A stretch of 63,376 nt of DNA, taken from NCBI GenBank assembly GCA_020725025.1, contig DYFV01000025.1, positions 1 through 63,376 of the forward strand, written 5' to 3'. Position numbers and translations under genes: made by a program. Of the stretch, positions 26,111 through 36,536 are shown in pieces. Source of the stretch: Azoarcus sp. Lineage in GTDB: Bacteria > Pseudomonadota > Gammaproteobacteria > Burkholderiales > Rhodocyclaceae. Position 1 is the stretch's first letter, and every line of letters starts with the position of its first letter. Below the pieces are notes generated by a model. That model ran no database searches. It was not told the origin of the DNA and saw nothing but the letters and a program-made list of their open reading frames with translations.

Positions 26111-27067
26111 TCAGTACCAGAGGCCGCTCGCGTGGTAGCGCGGCCGGCGGGCGGTGCCGGAGACGCCACGGTGTTCCGGCCAGTCGTAGCGCAGAACGTG
26201 ATCGTTGCGCAGCCGCTCGTCGGCCGCGAACGCGAGCAGGCGCTCGATGCGCTGCTCGGCCGGCGGGTGGGTGCGCAGCCAGGACGGATCGGGCACCCGC
26301 ATGCCCGGCAGCATCAGGCGCTCGAAGAACGAGCCCTGCAGGCGTTCGATCTTCGCCAGCGCGCGGGCGAGCCCCTCCGGGTCGCCGGTGAGGAGCGCGG
26401 CATCGAGGTCGGCGTCGAATTCGCGGGTGCGCGACAGGCCGAGCTGGGCGAGGACCGCGATGTGGGGCGCGAACACCAGGAGCGCGATGGCGAACCAGTC
26501 GATCGCCACGTCGGACCACAGGATGAGCGGCAGGTTGAGGACGAGGAGAAACTGCCCCAGCAGCGAAAGCGTGGCGGTGAGCCGGCTGATGAGGTCGGCA
26601 AGCCCCATCACCCGCAGGTCGTTGTTGCGGATGTGGGAGAGCTCGTGGGCGAGCACGCCGACGATCTCCCGCGGGCCGAGCGCGCGCAGCAGCCCGTCGG
26701 TGAGCGCCACCGCGGAATCGCGGGCGGTGCCGACCGCGAAGGCGTTCACGATGCGGCTGGGCACGTAGTAGAGACGCGGCGCGGCGGGCAGGCCGGCGCG
26801 TTCGGCGAGGATCTCGAGCGCCTGCACCAGATCCGGCGCCTCCCAGGCGGGCACGGGGCGCGCCCGGTACAGGCGCAGCGCGAACTGCGGCGACGCGACC
26901 GGATTGACGAGCGCCAGCGCGGCGCCGACCACCAGCAGGATCAGCACCCCATCCGTGCCCGCGAACAAGTAGCCGAGCAGCGCCAGGAAGCCCGCCATGG
27001 CGACCAGCAGCAGCACGGTCTGCAGGGCGTTGAGCCAGGCGTGGCGGCGGAGGTGAGCGAGGTTCAC
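26111..27067 (-). CDS. M48-family membrane metalloprotease (HtpX-like)
   Basis: 318 residues. Two N-terminal membrane helices (about 15-58), then the zinc motif HELSHIRNND (HExxH), two further hydrophobic stretches (about 160-210), the downstream glutamate region SRTREFDADLDAALL and the conserved LRTHPPAEQRIERL ending. HtpX-like proteases degrade misfolded membrane proteins. HtpX-type architecture, but the gene is not in a heat-shock context here, so I do not assign the symbol. Confidence 0.88.
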   Translation of the reverse strand: MNLAHLRRHAWLNALQTVLLLVAMAGFLALLGYLFAGTDGVLILLVVGAALALVNPVASPQFALRLYRARPVPAWEAPDLVQALEILAERAGLPAAPRLYYVPSRIVNAFAVGTARDSAVALTDGLLRALGPREIVGVLAHELSHIRNNDLRVMGLADLISRLTATLSLLGQFLLVLNLPLILWSDVAIDWFAIALLVFAPHIAVLAQLGLSRTREFDADLDAALLTGDPEGLARALAKIERLQGSFFERLMLPGMRVPDPSWLRTHPPAEQRIERLLAFAADERLRNDHVLRYDWPEHRGVSGTARRPRYHASGLWY

Positions 27068-27161
27068 GGCTGCGGTTCCGACATGCCGCCGGGTTTGGCC
27101 GACGGCATCGTGGCATCGATGACGGATGAGCGCATTATGCGCCCGCCGCGAATGCGGCGCG

Positions 27162-28652
27162 TCATCCGCCGTAGCGGCGTTCCAGGTGCCTCCGGAAGTA
27201 TGTCGGATCCAGCGGCCCGCCGCTCGCCCGGCGCACGAGCTCGTCCGTCTCGAAGCGGCTCGCCTGGGACCAGATGTGCTCGGCGAGCCAGTCGAAGACG
27301 GGCTGCAGATCGCCCCCGGCGACGCGCGCCTCGAGATCCGTTACGGCGTCCGCCATGGTGGCGGCCCACTGGGCCGCGTACATCGCACCCAGGGCATAGC
27401 TCGGGAAATAGCCGAAGGAGCCGTCCGCCCAGTGCACGTCCTGCAGGCAGCCGTCGCGGTAGTCGCCGCGGGTGTCGATGCCGAAGAGCGCCATCATGCG
27501 CTCGTCCCACATGTCCGGGATGTCCTCGGCCTCGGCCTCGCCGCCGATCAGCGCGCGCTCGATCTCATAACGCAGCACGATGTGCAGCGGATAGCTCGCC
27601 TCGTCGGCTTCGACGCGGATCTGTCCCGGCGCGACGCGCGTGAACAGGGCCACCAGGTTGTCCGCGTCGAAACCCACCGATTGACCGAGGTGGGCGCGCA
27701 ACAGCGGCGGCAGGAGCTCCAGGAAGGCACGGCTGCGTCCGAGCTGCATCTCGAAATAGAGGCTCTGGCTCTCGTGGATGCCGAAGGAGCGCGGGCGCCC
27801 AACCGGACGGCCCAGCCAGGCCCGCGGCAGGCCCTGGTTGTAGCGGGCGTGGCCGGCCTCGTGGAGCACGGTGCGCACGGCGGGGAGGAAGTCGTCCTCG
27901 CGGTAGCGGCAGGTGAGGCGCACGTCCTCGGGCACGCCGCCCGTGAAGGGGTGGGCGCTCTCGTCGAGGCGGCCGGCGGAGAGATCGAACCCGAGCCGCT
28001 CGAGCAGCACGGCGCACAGGGCGCGCTGGCCCGCCACCGGGAACGGGCCGGGAGGCGTCACCACGCGATCGTCGCACTGGCGGGCCCGCGTATGGGCGAC
28101 GAACTCGGGAAGCCACTGGCGCAGCGCGCCGAAGAGGCGGTCCAGTTCGGCGGCGGTCATGCCCGGCTCATAGCGGTCGAGCAGCGCGTCGTAGGGGGCG
28201 AGCCCGGTCGCCTCGGAAAGCCGCAGCGCCTCCTCCCGCGCGAGATGCAGCACCTCGTGGAAGTTCTCCAGATAGCCCCGCCAGTCGTTGTCCGGGCGCT
28301 GCCTGCGCCAGGCGTGCTCGCAGCGCGCTCCGGCCAGCGTACGGGCGGCCACCAGGGACTCGGGCAAGGCGCTCGCCTCGCGCCAGTCGCGCCGCATCTC
28401 CCGCAGGTCGGCGCGCGAGAGCTCGTCCAGCGGCTCGTCGTCGGCCCGCCGCAGCAGCTCGGCGATACGCGGATCGCGGCGCATGCCCTGGATCAGCCCG
28501 CGCAACTCCACCTCTCCCGCGGCCCGCGCCGCGCTGCCGCCCGGCGGCATCATGGCGGCACGGTCCCAGGAGAGCATCGCCACGGCATGGCCGAGGCGGT
28601 GCAGGCGGGCATGGACGGCGGCGAGCTCCGCGTAGGCTGGGGTGTTGTTCAC
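27162..28652 (-). CDS. M32-family metallocarboxypeptidase (carboxypeptidase Taq type)
   Basis: 496 residues from a GTG start with GGGAG eight bases upstream; an upstream reading to 28826 runs into a repeat and is not supported. Zinc motif HEAGHARYNQG (HExxH) about residue 270, IHESQSLYFEMQLGR about 296, and RVEADEASYPLHIVLRYEIE match the M32 blocks. Cytoplasmic; removes C-terminal residues with broad specificity except Pro. Monocistronic. Confidence 0.93.
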   Translation of the reverse strand: MNNTPAYAELAAVHARLHRLGHAVAMLSWDRAAMMPPGGSAARAAGEVELRGLIQGMRRDPRIAELLRRADDEPLDELSRADLREMRRDWREASALPESLVAARTLAGARCEHAWRRQRPDNDWRGYLENFHEVLHLAREEALRLSEATGLAPYDALLDRYEPGMTAAELDRLFGALRQWLPEFVAHTRARQCDDRVVTPPGPFPVAGQRALCAVLLERLGFDLSAGRLDESAHPFTGGVPEDVRLTCRYREDDFLPAVRTVLHEAGHARYNQGLPRAWLGRPVGRPRSFGIHESQSLYFEMQLGRSRAFLELLPPLLRAHLGQSVGFDADNLVALFTRVAPGQIRVEADEASYPLHIVLRYEIERALIGGEAEAEDIPDMWDERMMALFGIDTRGDYRDGCLQDVHWADGSFGYFPSYALGAMYAAQWAATMADAVTDLEARVAGGDLQPVFDWLAEHIWSQASRFETDELVRRASGGPLDPTYFRRHLERRYGG

Positions 28653-28740
28653 GGCGGCTTCTCCCGGGATGCGCTGGGGGTTCGGGTGGTGTGGCAAGCG
28701 CAGAGGGAGGAAGTTGCAGGGGGCCCGCTCCGCGCACTGC

Positions 28741-28821
28741 CCCCGGATTCCGTTGCACTCCATCCGGGCTACCCGTCGCCCGCCCGAGCGTAGCCCGGAT
28801 GGAGCCCCGGCGGAATCCGGG
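28741..28821. repeat. Dispersed palindromic repeat, paired copy 3
   Basis: CCCCGGATTCCGTTGCACTCC...GGGCTAC (28741-28772) is followed after 17 bases by GTAGCCCGGATGGAGCCCC...ATCCGGG (28790-28821), the reverse arrangement of copies 1, 2 and 5. It lies between the M32 and fumarylacetoacetase-like genes. Confidence 0.75.
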
Positions 28822-28844
28822 AACACTTCGCGCGAACGTTTCGG

Positions 28845-29549
28845 TCAGCGCGCCCCGACCGTGATTTCCAGCGTCCCCACCCCCTCCACCCCGCCGCTCA
28901 GCCGATCCCCGCGCGCCACCGGACCCACCCCCGCCGGCGTGCCGGTGAAGATCAGGTCACCCGGCTCCAGCACGAAGAGCCCCGACAGGTAGGCGATGAC
29001 CTCGGGAATGCTCCAGATCATGGAGGAGATGTCGCCCTCCTGGCGCCGCTCGCCGTTCACGTCGAGCCAGATCCGGCCCGCGCCCGGATGACCGATGCGG
29101 CTCGCCGGGACGATGGCCGAGCACGGGGCGGCGTGATCGAAGGCCTTGCCGATTTCCCAGGGGCGGCCGGCCTTCTTGGCCTCGGCCTGGAGGTCGCGGC
29201 GGGTCATGTCGAGGCCCACGGCGTAGCCGAAGACGTGGTCCAGGGCGGATTCGGCGGGAATGTCGGCGCCCCCCTTGCCGATGGCGACCACCATCTCGAT
29301 CTCGTGGTGCACCTCCTTCGTGCCCGGCGGATAGGGAAAAACGCTGCCGTCCGGCAGGAGGCTGTCCGGGTGCTTTGCGAAGAAGAAGGGCGGCTCGCGG
29401 TCCGGGTCGTGGCCCATCTCGCGGGCGTGGTCGGCGTAGTTGCGGGCCACGCAGTAGACCCGGCGTACCGGAAAGCGCGCCGGGCTGTCGGCGACGGCGA
29501 CGCTGGGCAATTCGGGGGGGAAGACGTATTGGGCTTCGTTCGAGGGCAC
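28845..29549 (-). CDS. Fumarylacetoacetate hydrolase family protein (fumarylpyruvate hydrolase-like)
   Basis: 234 residues. FAH core: [28 protein letters not shown], metal-binding [14 protein letters not shown] (Glu pair), [14 protein letters not shown] and [13 protein letters not shown]. Family members cleave acylpyruvates or decarboxylate/isomerise small dioxo acids in aromatic degradation. The [15 protein letters not shown] segment is typical of fumarylpyruvate hydrolases of the gentisate route, but no gentisate dioxygenase is nearby, so substrate is unproven. Monocistronic, upstream of DUF3422 on the same strand order. Confidence 0.85.
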   Translation of the reverse strand: MPSNEAQYVFPPELPSVAVADSPARFPVRRVYCVARNYADHAREMGHDPDREPPFFFAKHPDSLLPDGSVFPYPPGTKEVHHEIEMVVAIGKGGADIPAESALDHVFGYAVGLDMTRRDLQAEAKKAGRPWEIGKAFDHAAPCSAIVPASRIGHPGAGRIWLDVNGERRQEGDISSMIWSIPEVIAYLSGLFVLEPGDLIFTGTPAGVGPVARGDRLSGGVEGVGTLEITVGAR

Positions 29550-29645
29550 TCGGCTCGCTCCTGTTCTCGGTCTCTCGGATCGCCCCTCGCGGGACGCGGG
29601 AAGCCGAGATTGTAGCGAGCGTGCAGCGCGCGACGTGCGCCGCCC

Positions 29646-30998
29646 TCACCCCGACTGCACTGCGGCGCGCGCCTGCACGCGGGCGTTGAGGCGGCCGTGC
29701 AGTCGGTGGATGCCGAACCAGGTGGCGAGGGCTACGACCGGCAGGGCGAAGCCCAGCGCCGCGTCGACCGGGATCGGCAGGCCCCAGCCCTTCGCCGCCT
29801 TCAGCGCGTAGGAGACGAGGCCCACGCCGTAGTAGGAGATCGCCACCACGGAAAGCCCCTCCACCGCCTGCTGCAGCTTGAGTTGCAGCCGCGCGCTGCG
29901 GCTCAGGCTCTCCAGCACCGACTGGTTCTGGCGCTCCTGGGCGAGGGTGACGCGCGTCCTCAGGAGGTCGTTGCAGCGGCTCACCGTCTCGGCGAGCGCC
30001 TCCTGGCGCGCGGCCACCGAGACGCAGGTGTCCATGGCCGGCGCGACGCGCCGCTCCATGAACTCGCCGATGGTGGGCACGCCTTCGATGCGCTCCTCCC
30101 GCAGCTCGCGGATGCGCGCGCGCACGATGCGATAGTAGGCCTGGGCGGCGCCGAAGCGGTAGCCGGTCTTGAGCGCCATCGAGCGCAGATGCGCGGCGAG
30201 CCGCGAGATCTCGTGCAGCAGCGCCTCGTCGTCGCGGCCGGTGTCGGGGGCGCTCATCCGCTCGCCGAGGCCGCCGAGGTCGGCCTCCACCCGGTCCAGC
30301 CGCAGGGCGCTCTCCCGCGCGAGGGGCAGCGCCAGGAGCGCCATCATCAGGTAGGTCTCGACTTCGCAGATGCGCTGCACGAGGCGCCCCAACTGCATCT
30401 CGCGCAGCCCGGTGTCGCGAACCACGTAGCGGGAAAAGCCGTCGGGGCCGACCTGGAAGTCGGTCCACAACTCGCCGCTCGAGAGCACGCGGCTGCCCAC
30501 CAGCGGCGGCGCCGGAAAGAGCTCCTGCAGGCGCGCGTCCGCGATGTCCAGCGGAGCGCCGCGCTCGGCGGCGATGTGCGAGGCCACCACGATGCTGCCG
30601 GCGAGCGACTCCAGCCAGTCGGCGGGCACGTGGCGGATCGCCGGGCGCTCGAAGCCGTTGCCGCCGGTACCCGGCTCGACGAAGGTGAAGGTGGCGAACT
30701 CGGTGTGCCGCTCCCACTTGAGGCGGAAGTGGCCGAAATCGTGCACGAAGTGCTGGGCCCCGGCCCGCGGGCCGGCCACGCCGAAGCGGGCGCACAGGGC
30801 GTCGAGGGCGGCCTCGTGCCCCGCCTTGCCGTCCTCGCGATGCACCGCGAGATGGGAGATGCGCGCGGGCGCCTCGATGCGCATGAAGGGCCGGGAGTGG
30901 ATCTCGCCGGCCAGGGCGAGGCGCAGGGGATGGTTCAGCTCGCGGGCGAGCCTGGGCGGCGCCGGCCGGGACGGCGCCGGATCGGAAGCATCGATCAT
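29646..30998 (-). CDS. DUF3422 family membrane-anchored protein
   Basis: 450 residues. Blocks such as LNHPLRLALAGEIHSRPFM, HFGHFRLKWERHTEFATFTF (seen as KWERHTEFATFTF) and GVPTIGEFMERRVAPAM identify DUF3422. The C-terminal part has a coiled-coil-like stretch (about 345-395) and two hydrophobic helices (about 395-437), so it is anchored in the inner membrane with a large soluble part. Function unknown. Sixteen bases downstream of the small hypothetical gene, so possibly one transcript. Confidence 0.85.
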   Translation of the reverse strand: MIDASDPAPSRPAPPRLARELNHPLRLALAGEIHSRPFMRIEAPARISHLAVHREDGKAGHEAALDALCARFGVAGPRAGAQHFVHDFGHFRLKWERHTEFATFTFVEPGTGGNGFERPAIRHVPADWLESLAGSIVVASHIAAERGAPLDIADARLQELFPAPPLVGSRVLSSGELWTDFQVGPDGFSRYVVRDTGLREMQLGRLVQRICEVETYLMMALLALPLARESALRLDRVEADLGGLGERMSAPDTGRDDEALLHEISRLAAHLRSMALKTGYRFGAAQAYYRIVRARIRELREERIEGVPTIGEFMERRVAPAMDTCVSVAARQEALAETVSRCNDLLRTRVTLAQERQNQSVLESLSRSARLQLKLQQAVEGLSVVAISYYGVGLVSYALKAAKGWGLPIPVDAALGFALPVVALATWFGIHRLHGRLNARVQARAAVQSG

Positions 30999-31014
30999 GC
31001 TCTCGCCCGGGTCC

Positions 31015-31185
31015 TCAGTTGTAGCCCAGTACGGCGATGTTCTTGAGCTCGCCCGACTCGGCCTGCCCGCCTTCGCGCGCGTAGGTGGGCGGCTGGTTGG
31101 AGCGCGGGCGTACCCCCACGCGGCGTTCGGGGTCCTGTCGGGCCCGGATTTCCTGACGGCGTTCCATTTTTGCTTGACGGTCCAT
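31015..31185 (-). CDS. Small basic hypothetical protein
   Basis: 56 residues from ATG 31185, with AAGGAG exactly seven bases before the start, the strongest ribosome site in this area. MDRQAKMERRQEIRARQDPERR is highly charged (quoted here as its first half, MDRQAKMERRQEIRAR), then a Pro/Tyr/Gly-rich middle and a hydrophobic LKNIAVLGYN end. I recognise no family. Divergent from the LysR gene. Confidence 0.6.
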   Translation of the reverse strand: MDRQAKMERRQEIRARQDPERRVGVRPRSNQPPTYAREGGQAESGELKNIAVLGYN

Positions 31186-31375
31186 GCTGGTTCTCCTTTG
31201 GATTGTCTGGGTTACCTTCTGCAACGAACGAGCGGGGCCGGCATGTCAGAATGGGTATGAGCACGTCCACGCCGCTCGCGCTCTCGCCTCCGCGGCGAGA
31301 CGAGATTCTTCTCCGGCTCCGGGACGGCGCTCAAACGAAAAAAACGACGCACATCGTGACTTGGAGGAAGTATCG

Positions 31376-32302
31376 ATGCGCCGACGCATCCCCAGCATCG
31401 AGGCCCTCGTCGCGTTCGAGGCGGCGGCCCGGCACCTGAGCTTCACCCGCGCAGCCGATGCACTCGCGCTGACGCAGAGTGCAATCTGCAAGCAAATCGC
31501 AGGCCTCGAGGACTATCTCGGGGTGCCGCTGTTCAACCGCATCAGGAAGCGGCTTTCCCTCACCGAGGCCGGAGCGGCCTACGCGCGGGAGGTAACGGCA
31601 GGCCTCGACCGGCTCGAGCGCAGCACCCTCTCGGTGATGGCCCACCGCGGCCGGCGAAACGTCCTCGAGCTGGCGGTGATCCCCACCTTCGCCACCCGCT
31701 GGCTGATCCCGCGCCTGGGCGAGTTCCAGCGCTGTCATCCGGGCATCACCGTCAATCTGACGACCCGGAACCGTCCCTTCGTGTTCCCCGAGTCCCGCTT
31801 CGATGCGGCGATCCACTTCGGCGCGGCGGTGTGGCCGGGCGCGGTGGTGAAACCGCTCTTCGGGGAGGCGGTGGTCCCCGTGTGCAGCCCGCACCTGCTC
31901 GTGCGCTTTCCCTGCACGGCGCCGGGCGACCTCGCCCGCCTGCCGCTGCTCCACCAGGCCCACCGCCACGATGCCTGGCCGCGATGGTTCGAGGCGGCCG
32001 GGGTGCCGGACGCGGACGTCATGCAGGGGCCGCGCTTCGAGCTGTTCTCGATGCTGGTGGAAGCGGCGCGCGCCCAGCTGGGCGTGGCGCTGGTGCCGCG
32101 ATTCCTCGCTTCGAGCGAGATCGCGTCGGGCGAGCTGGTGGTGCCCTTCGACCTGCCGCTGGCGTCGGAGATGGGCTACTACTTCGTGTATCCGGATCTG
32201 CCGGAGGTGAGCCCGGCGCTGGCGAGCTTCGCCGAATGGCTGCTGGGGGAGGCGGCGGCGTATCGGGAGTCGCTGGTGGCGGGCCCGGCGCTGGCCCTGT
32301 AG
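31376..32302 (+). CDS. LysR-family regulator (GcvA-like)
   Basis: 308 residues from ATG 31376 (GGAGGAAG upstream). The winged helix-turn-helix is at about 6-65 (LVAFEAAARHLSFTRAADAL, TQSAICKQIAGLE). The effector domain (about 90-300) has the GcvA-like ATRWLIPRLGEFQRCHPGI and FDAAIHFG blocks. Target unknown. It faces away from the DUF3422 group, and the divergent small gene at 31015-31185 is its nearest potential target. The stop codon lies within the next palindromic repeat. Confidence 0.92.
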   Translation: MRRRIPSIEALVAFEAAARHLSFTRAADALALTQSAICKQIAGLEDYLGVPLFNRIRKRLSLTEAGAAYAREVTAGLDRLERSTLSVMAHRGRRNVLELAVIPTFATRWLIPRLGEFQRCHPGITVNLTTRNRPFVFPESRFDAAIHFGAAVWPGAVVKPLFGEAVVPVCSPHLLVRFPCTAPGDLARLPLLHQAHRHDAWPRWFEAAGVPDADVMQGPRFELFSMLVEAARAQLGVALVPRFLASSEIASGELVVPFDLPLASEMGYYFVYPDLPEVSPALASFAEWLLGEAAAYRESLVAGPALAL

Positions 32303-32333
32303 CCCGGATTCCGCTGGGCTCCATCCGGGCTAC
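32299..32333. repeat. Dispersed palindromic repeat, single copy 4
   Basis: GTAGCCCGGAT and ATCCGGGCTAC form a perfect 11-base terminal inverted repeat around a 13-base core (CCGCTGGGCTCC region). It contains the LysR stop codon and lies convergent to the enoyl-CoA hydratase gene, so it may act as a bidirectional terminator hairpin. Confidence 0.75.
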
Positions 32334-32388
32334 GAACGAGCGCCGGACATACGCCGGCGCCCCGCAGGGGATCAGCGCCGCATGAGGC

Positions 32389-33183
32389 TCAGCGCCCCTT
32401 CCATGCCGGCTTGCGCTTCTCCAGGAAGGCCCGCACGCCCTCGTTGCGGTCGTCGGTGCCGGCCAGCACCACGAAGTTGCGGCGTTCGATGGCGAGGCCG
32501 GCGGCGAGCGGGGTCTCGAAGGCCTGCAGCACGGCGTCCTTGGCGAGCCGCGCCGCGAGCGGCGCCTTGGCGGCGATCTTGCGCGCGAGCTCGTGGGCCC
32601 GAGGCAGGCAGGCCTCGTCGGCGACCACCTCGGCCACCAGCCCGGCGGCCAGCGCCTCGCGAGCCGGAATGAATTCCCCGGCGAGCACCATCTTCATCGC
32701 CACCGATTTGCCCACTGCGCGGGTGAGCCGCTGGGTGCCGCCCGCCCCGGGGATGATGCCGAGATTGATCTCCGGTTGGCCGAACTGCGCGGACTCGCCG
32801 GCGACGAGGATGTCGGCGTGCATCGCGAGCTCGCAGCCGGCGCCCAGGGCGTAGCCGCACACCGCGCCGATCACCGGCTTGGGAAAGCGGGCGATGGCGG
32901 CGAAAAGCCGCGGCCGCTCCTCGAGCAGCACCGCCTGCATGTCCTTGGCCGCCATCTCCGCCAGATCCGCCCCGGCGGCGAACACCGACTCGCCGCCGGT
33001 GAGCACCACGCAGCGCACCGCGTCATCGTGCTCGGCCTGCTCCAGCAGCGCCACGATGCCGCGCAGCACCGGCGTCGACAGCGCGTTGCGCGCCTCCGGG
33101 CGGTCGATACGGATCTCCAGCACGCCCGCCTCGGGCGGGGCCACCACGAGCCCCTCCCCTGCCACGTATTCTTGTTTCTCCAT
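32389..33183 (-). CDS. Enoyl-CoA hydratase/isomerase family protein
   Basis: 264 residues. Crotonase fold: VLEIRIDRPEARNALS, oxyanion FAAGADLAEMAA, VIGAVCGYALGAGCELAMHADI, and the catalytic EINLGIIPGAGGTQRL (Glu conserved). Closely resembles PaaF-type hydratases. Last gene of the six-gene 2-aminobenzoyl-CoA operon, seven bases after RidA. Likely hydrates an unsaturated acyl-CoA during the beta-oxidation that follows ring opening. Confidence 0.92.
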   Translation of the reverse strand: MEKQEYVAGEGLVVAPPEAGVLEIRIDRPEARNALSTPVLRGIVALLEQAEHDDAVRCVVLTGGESVFAAGADLAEMAAKDMQAVLLEERPRLFAAIARFPKPVIGAVCGYALGAGCELAMHADILVAGESAQFGQPEINLGIIPGAGGTQRLTRAVGKSVAMKMVLAGEFIPAREALAAGLVAEVVADEACLPRAHELARKIAAKAPLAARLAKDAVLQAFETPLAAGLAIERRNFVVLAGTDDRNEGVRAFLEKRKPAWKGR

Positions 33184-33190
33184 TCTCTCC

Positions 33191-33586
33191 TCAGTCGGGT
33201 ATGACGGCGGTGACCTCGATTTCCACCTTGGCCTCGTCCTCCACGAGGTCGGCCACCTGGATCGCGGTCATCGCCGGGTAGTTGCGGCCCATCACCTCTC
33301 GATAGGCCGCGCCGATCTCCTTGAGACGCGCGACGTATTCCCGCTTGTCCTTGAAGTACCAGGTCATGCGCACGACGTGCTCGGGACCGCCGCCGGCCTC
33401 GCGGACGACGTCGATCGCGTTCTTCAGCGCCTGGTAGATCTGCTGCACCAGGTCGTCGCTCTCGAAGCGGCACTCGGCATTCCAGCCGATCTGGCCGCCG
33501 ACGTAAACCTGGGTGCCGCGCGCGGCGATGCCGTTCGAGTAGCCGCGCGGCTGGGCCCAGCCCTGGGGTTGGAGAATGGTGTTCAT
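33191..33586 (-). CDS. RidA family protein (reactive enamine/imine deaminase)
   Basis: 131 residues from ATG 33586. RidA features: GYSNGIAARGTQVYVGGQIGWN, TWYFKDKREYVARLKEIGAAY, NYPAMTAIQVADLVEDEAKVEIEV; the usual catalytic Arg (in a xRxP-type strand) is not evident in its canonical form, so it may be a RidA paralogue. It lies in an operon whose main enzyme produces 2-amino-ene-carbonyl-CoA (an enamine), so hydrolytic deamination of such an intermediate is a natural role. Inference from context. Confidence 0.8.
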   Translation of the reverse strand: MNTILQPQGWAQPRGYSNGIAARGTQVYVGGQIGWNAECRFESDDLVQQIYQALKNAIDVVREAGGGPEHVVRMTWYFKDKREYVARLKEIGAAYREVMGRNYPAMTAIQVADLVEDEAKVEIEVTAVIPD

Positions 33587-33638
33587 GCGTGGGTCTCCTC
33601 GATGCACGTGACGGGCAGACGATGGTTGGGGATCCGGG

Positions 33639-34826
<1,188 letters not shown>

Positions 34827-34836
34827 GGGGCGGGCC

Positions 34837-35682
34837 TCAGTTGCCTTCGAACTTGGGCTTCTGCTTCGCGGCGAAGGCCTCGAAGGCGCGCCGGAAGTCG
34901 CCGGTCATCATGCAGATGGCCTGGGCCTGGGCCTCGGACTCGACCATCTCCTCGATGCCCATGGCCCACTCCTGGTTGAGCATGGTCTTGGTGACGGTGT
35001 GGGCGAACCAGGGGCCGTCGGCCAGGGTGCGGGCGAGCTTGCGCGCCTCGGCCAGCAGCTCGGCGGGCGCATGCAGCGCGCTGAAGAAGCCCCAGGCGAG
35101 GCCTTCCTCGGCGCTCATGGCACGGCCGGTCATGAGGAGCTCGGTGGCCCGCCCCTGCCCGATCATGCGCGGCAAGAGGCCGCAGGCGCCCATGTCGGCG
35201 CCGGCCAGCCCGACCCGGGTGAAGAGGTAGGCGGTCTTCGCCTCCGGCGTGCCGATACGGAAGTCGGAGGCGAGCGCGACCATCGCCCCGGCGCCGGCGC
35301 AGATGCCGTCGATGGCCGAGATCACCGGCTGCGGCGCGCGGCGGATGGCCTTCACCAGGTCGCCGGTCATGCGGGTGAAGTCGAGGAGCTCGGGCATCGT
35401 CATCTTGGTGAGCGGCTCGATGATCTCGAACACATCGCCGCCCGAGCAGTAGTTGCCGCCCGCGCCCTGCACCACCACCGCGCGCACGTCGCTGGCGTAG
35501 GCCAGATCGCGGAAGAGGTCGCGCAGCTCGGCGTAGGAGTCGAAGGTGAGCGGATTCTTCTTGTCCGGCCGGTTCAGGGTGATGGTGGCGACGCGGCCGT
35601 CTTCCGAGCACTCCCAGGCGAAGTGGCGGGCCTGGTAGTCGCGGAAGGGGCGCTTGTGGTCGTTCATGGAGAGGGCTGCCAT
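34837..35682 (-). CDS. Enoyl-CoA hydratase/isomerase family protein
   Basis: 281 residues (a second ATG six codons in is possible). Crotonase motifs: [55 protein letters not shown]. The usual second catalytic Glu region reads [20 protein letters not shown], so Glu is replaced by Ala/Asp-type residues, as in ring-opening hydrolases and 2-aminobenzoyl-CoA pathway hydratases. It may cleave a cyclic 2-oxo/enamine ring. Third gene of the operon. Confidence 0.9.
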   Translation of the reverse strand: MAALSMNDHKRPFRDYQARHFAWECSEDGRVATITLNRPDKKNPLTFDSYAELRDLFRDLAYASDVRAVVVQGAGGNYCSGGDVFEIIEPLTKMTMPELLDFTRMTGDLVKAIRRAPQPVISAIDGICAGAGAMVALASDFRIGTPEAKTAYLFTRVGLAGADMGACGLLPRMIGQGRATELLMTGRAMSAEEGLAWGFFSALHAPAELLAEARKLARTLADGPWFAHTVTKTMLNQEWAMGIEEMVESEAQAQAICMMTGDFRRAFEAFAAKQKPKFEGN

Positions 35683-35715
35683 TGGGGGGTCTCCTGTTGT
35701 TCTGCGGGTTCGGAC

Positions 35716-36519
35716 TCAGCCGGCCATCACTTCGCCGCCCGCCACCGGGATGGCCTGGCCGTTGATGGCCTTCGAGGCGGGCAGGCACAGCCAGCCCACG
35801 GTGGCGGCGACCTCCTCGGGGGTCACCAGCCGCCCCTGGGGGTTGCCGGCGGCGAGCGTCTGGCGTGCCTCGTCGGCGCTGCGGCCGGTCTTGGCGACGA
35901 TGTTGTCCACCGCGCCGCCCAGGAGCGGCGTATCGGTGTAGCCGGGGCAGACCGCGTTCACCGTGATGCCCTCCCGCGCCATCTCCAGCGCCAGGGCCCG
36001 GGTGAAGCCGATGACACCGTGCTTGGCCGCGCAGTAGGCCGAGACGTAGGCGTAGCCGGCGAGGCCGGCGGTGCTGGCGACGTTCACGATGCGGCCCCAG
36101 CCCGCCGCCTTCATGCCGGGCAACACGGCCTTGGTGCAATAGAAGGTGCCGGTGAGGTTCACCGCCAGCATCTCGTCCCACAGCTCGGCCGAGGTCTTGG
36201 CCGCGGGCGCGCTCTTCGCCGCGCCCGCGTTGTTCACCAGGATGGCGACGGGGCCGCGCGCGGCGGCGGCCTCGGCGAAGGCCGCTGCGGTCGCCTCCCG
36301 GTCGGTGATGTCGGCCACCGCGATGCCGTGGCCGTGTCCGGCGAGCCGCTCGCGCGTCGCTTCGAGCGCCTGGGCGCGCCGGCCCACCAGCGTGAGCGTC
36401 GCGCCCATCTCGGCGAGCTCGATGGCGATCGCCTCGCCGATGCCGCTGCCGGCGCCGGTCACCACCGCATGGCTGCCGGCGAGCGGCTTGTCGTTCTCTC
36501 TGTCGTGGCTGGGGCTCAT
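35716..36519 (-). CDS. Short-chain dehydrogenase (3-hydroxyacyl-CoA dehydrogenase-like)
   Basis: 267 residues from ATG 36519. Classical SDR: VVTGAGSGIGEAIA, LVNNAGAAKS, catalytic S-Y-K in NVASTAGLAGYAYVSAYCAAKHG, VCPGYTDTPLL. NAD(P)-dependent. Second gene of the operon, 17 bases after the monooxygenase/reductase. Homologues of this kind are annotated as 3-hydroxyacyl-CoA dehydrogenase in the A. evansii 2-aminobenzoate cluster. Confidence 0.93.
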   Translation of the reverse strand: MSPSHDRENDKPLAGSHAVVTGAGSGIGEAIAIELAEMGATLTLVGRRAQALEATRERLAGHGHGIAVADITDREATAAAFAEAAAARGPVAILVNNAGAAKSAPAAKTSAELWDEMLAVNLTGTFYCTKAVLPGMKAAGWGRIVNVASTAGLAGYAYVSAYCAAKHGVIGFTRALALEMAREGITVNAVCPGYTDTPLLGGAVDNIVAKTGRSADEARQTLAAGNPQGRLVTPEEVAATVGWLCLPASKAINGQAIPVAGGEVMAG

Positions 36520-36536
36520 GGCGTGCTCCCCTCGAG

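Noticed and set aside
16432..31185. Phage or transposon cargo
   Set aside because: No integrase, transposase or structural genes; composition matches the neighbours.
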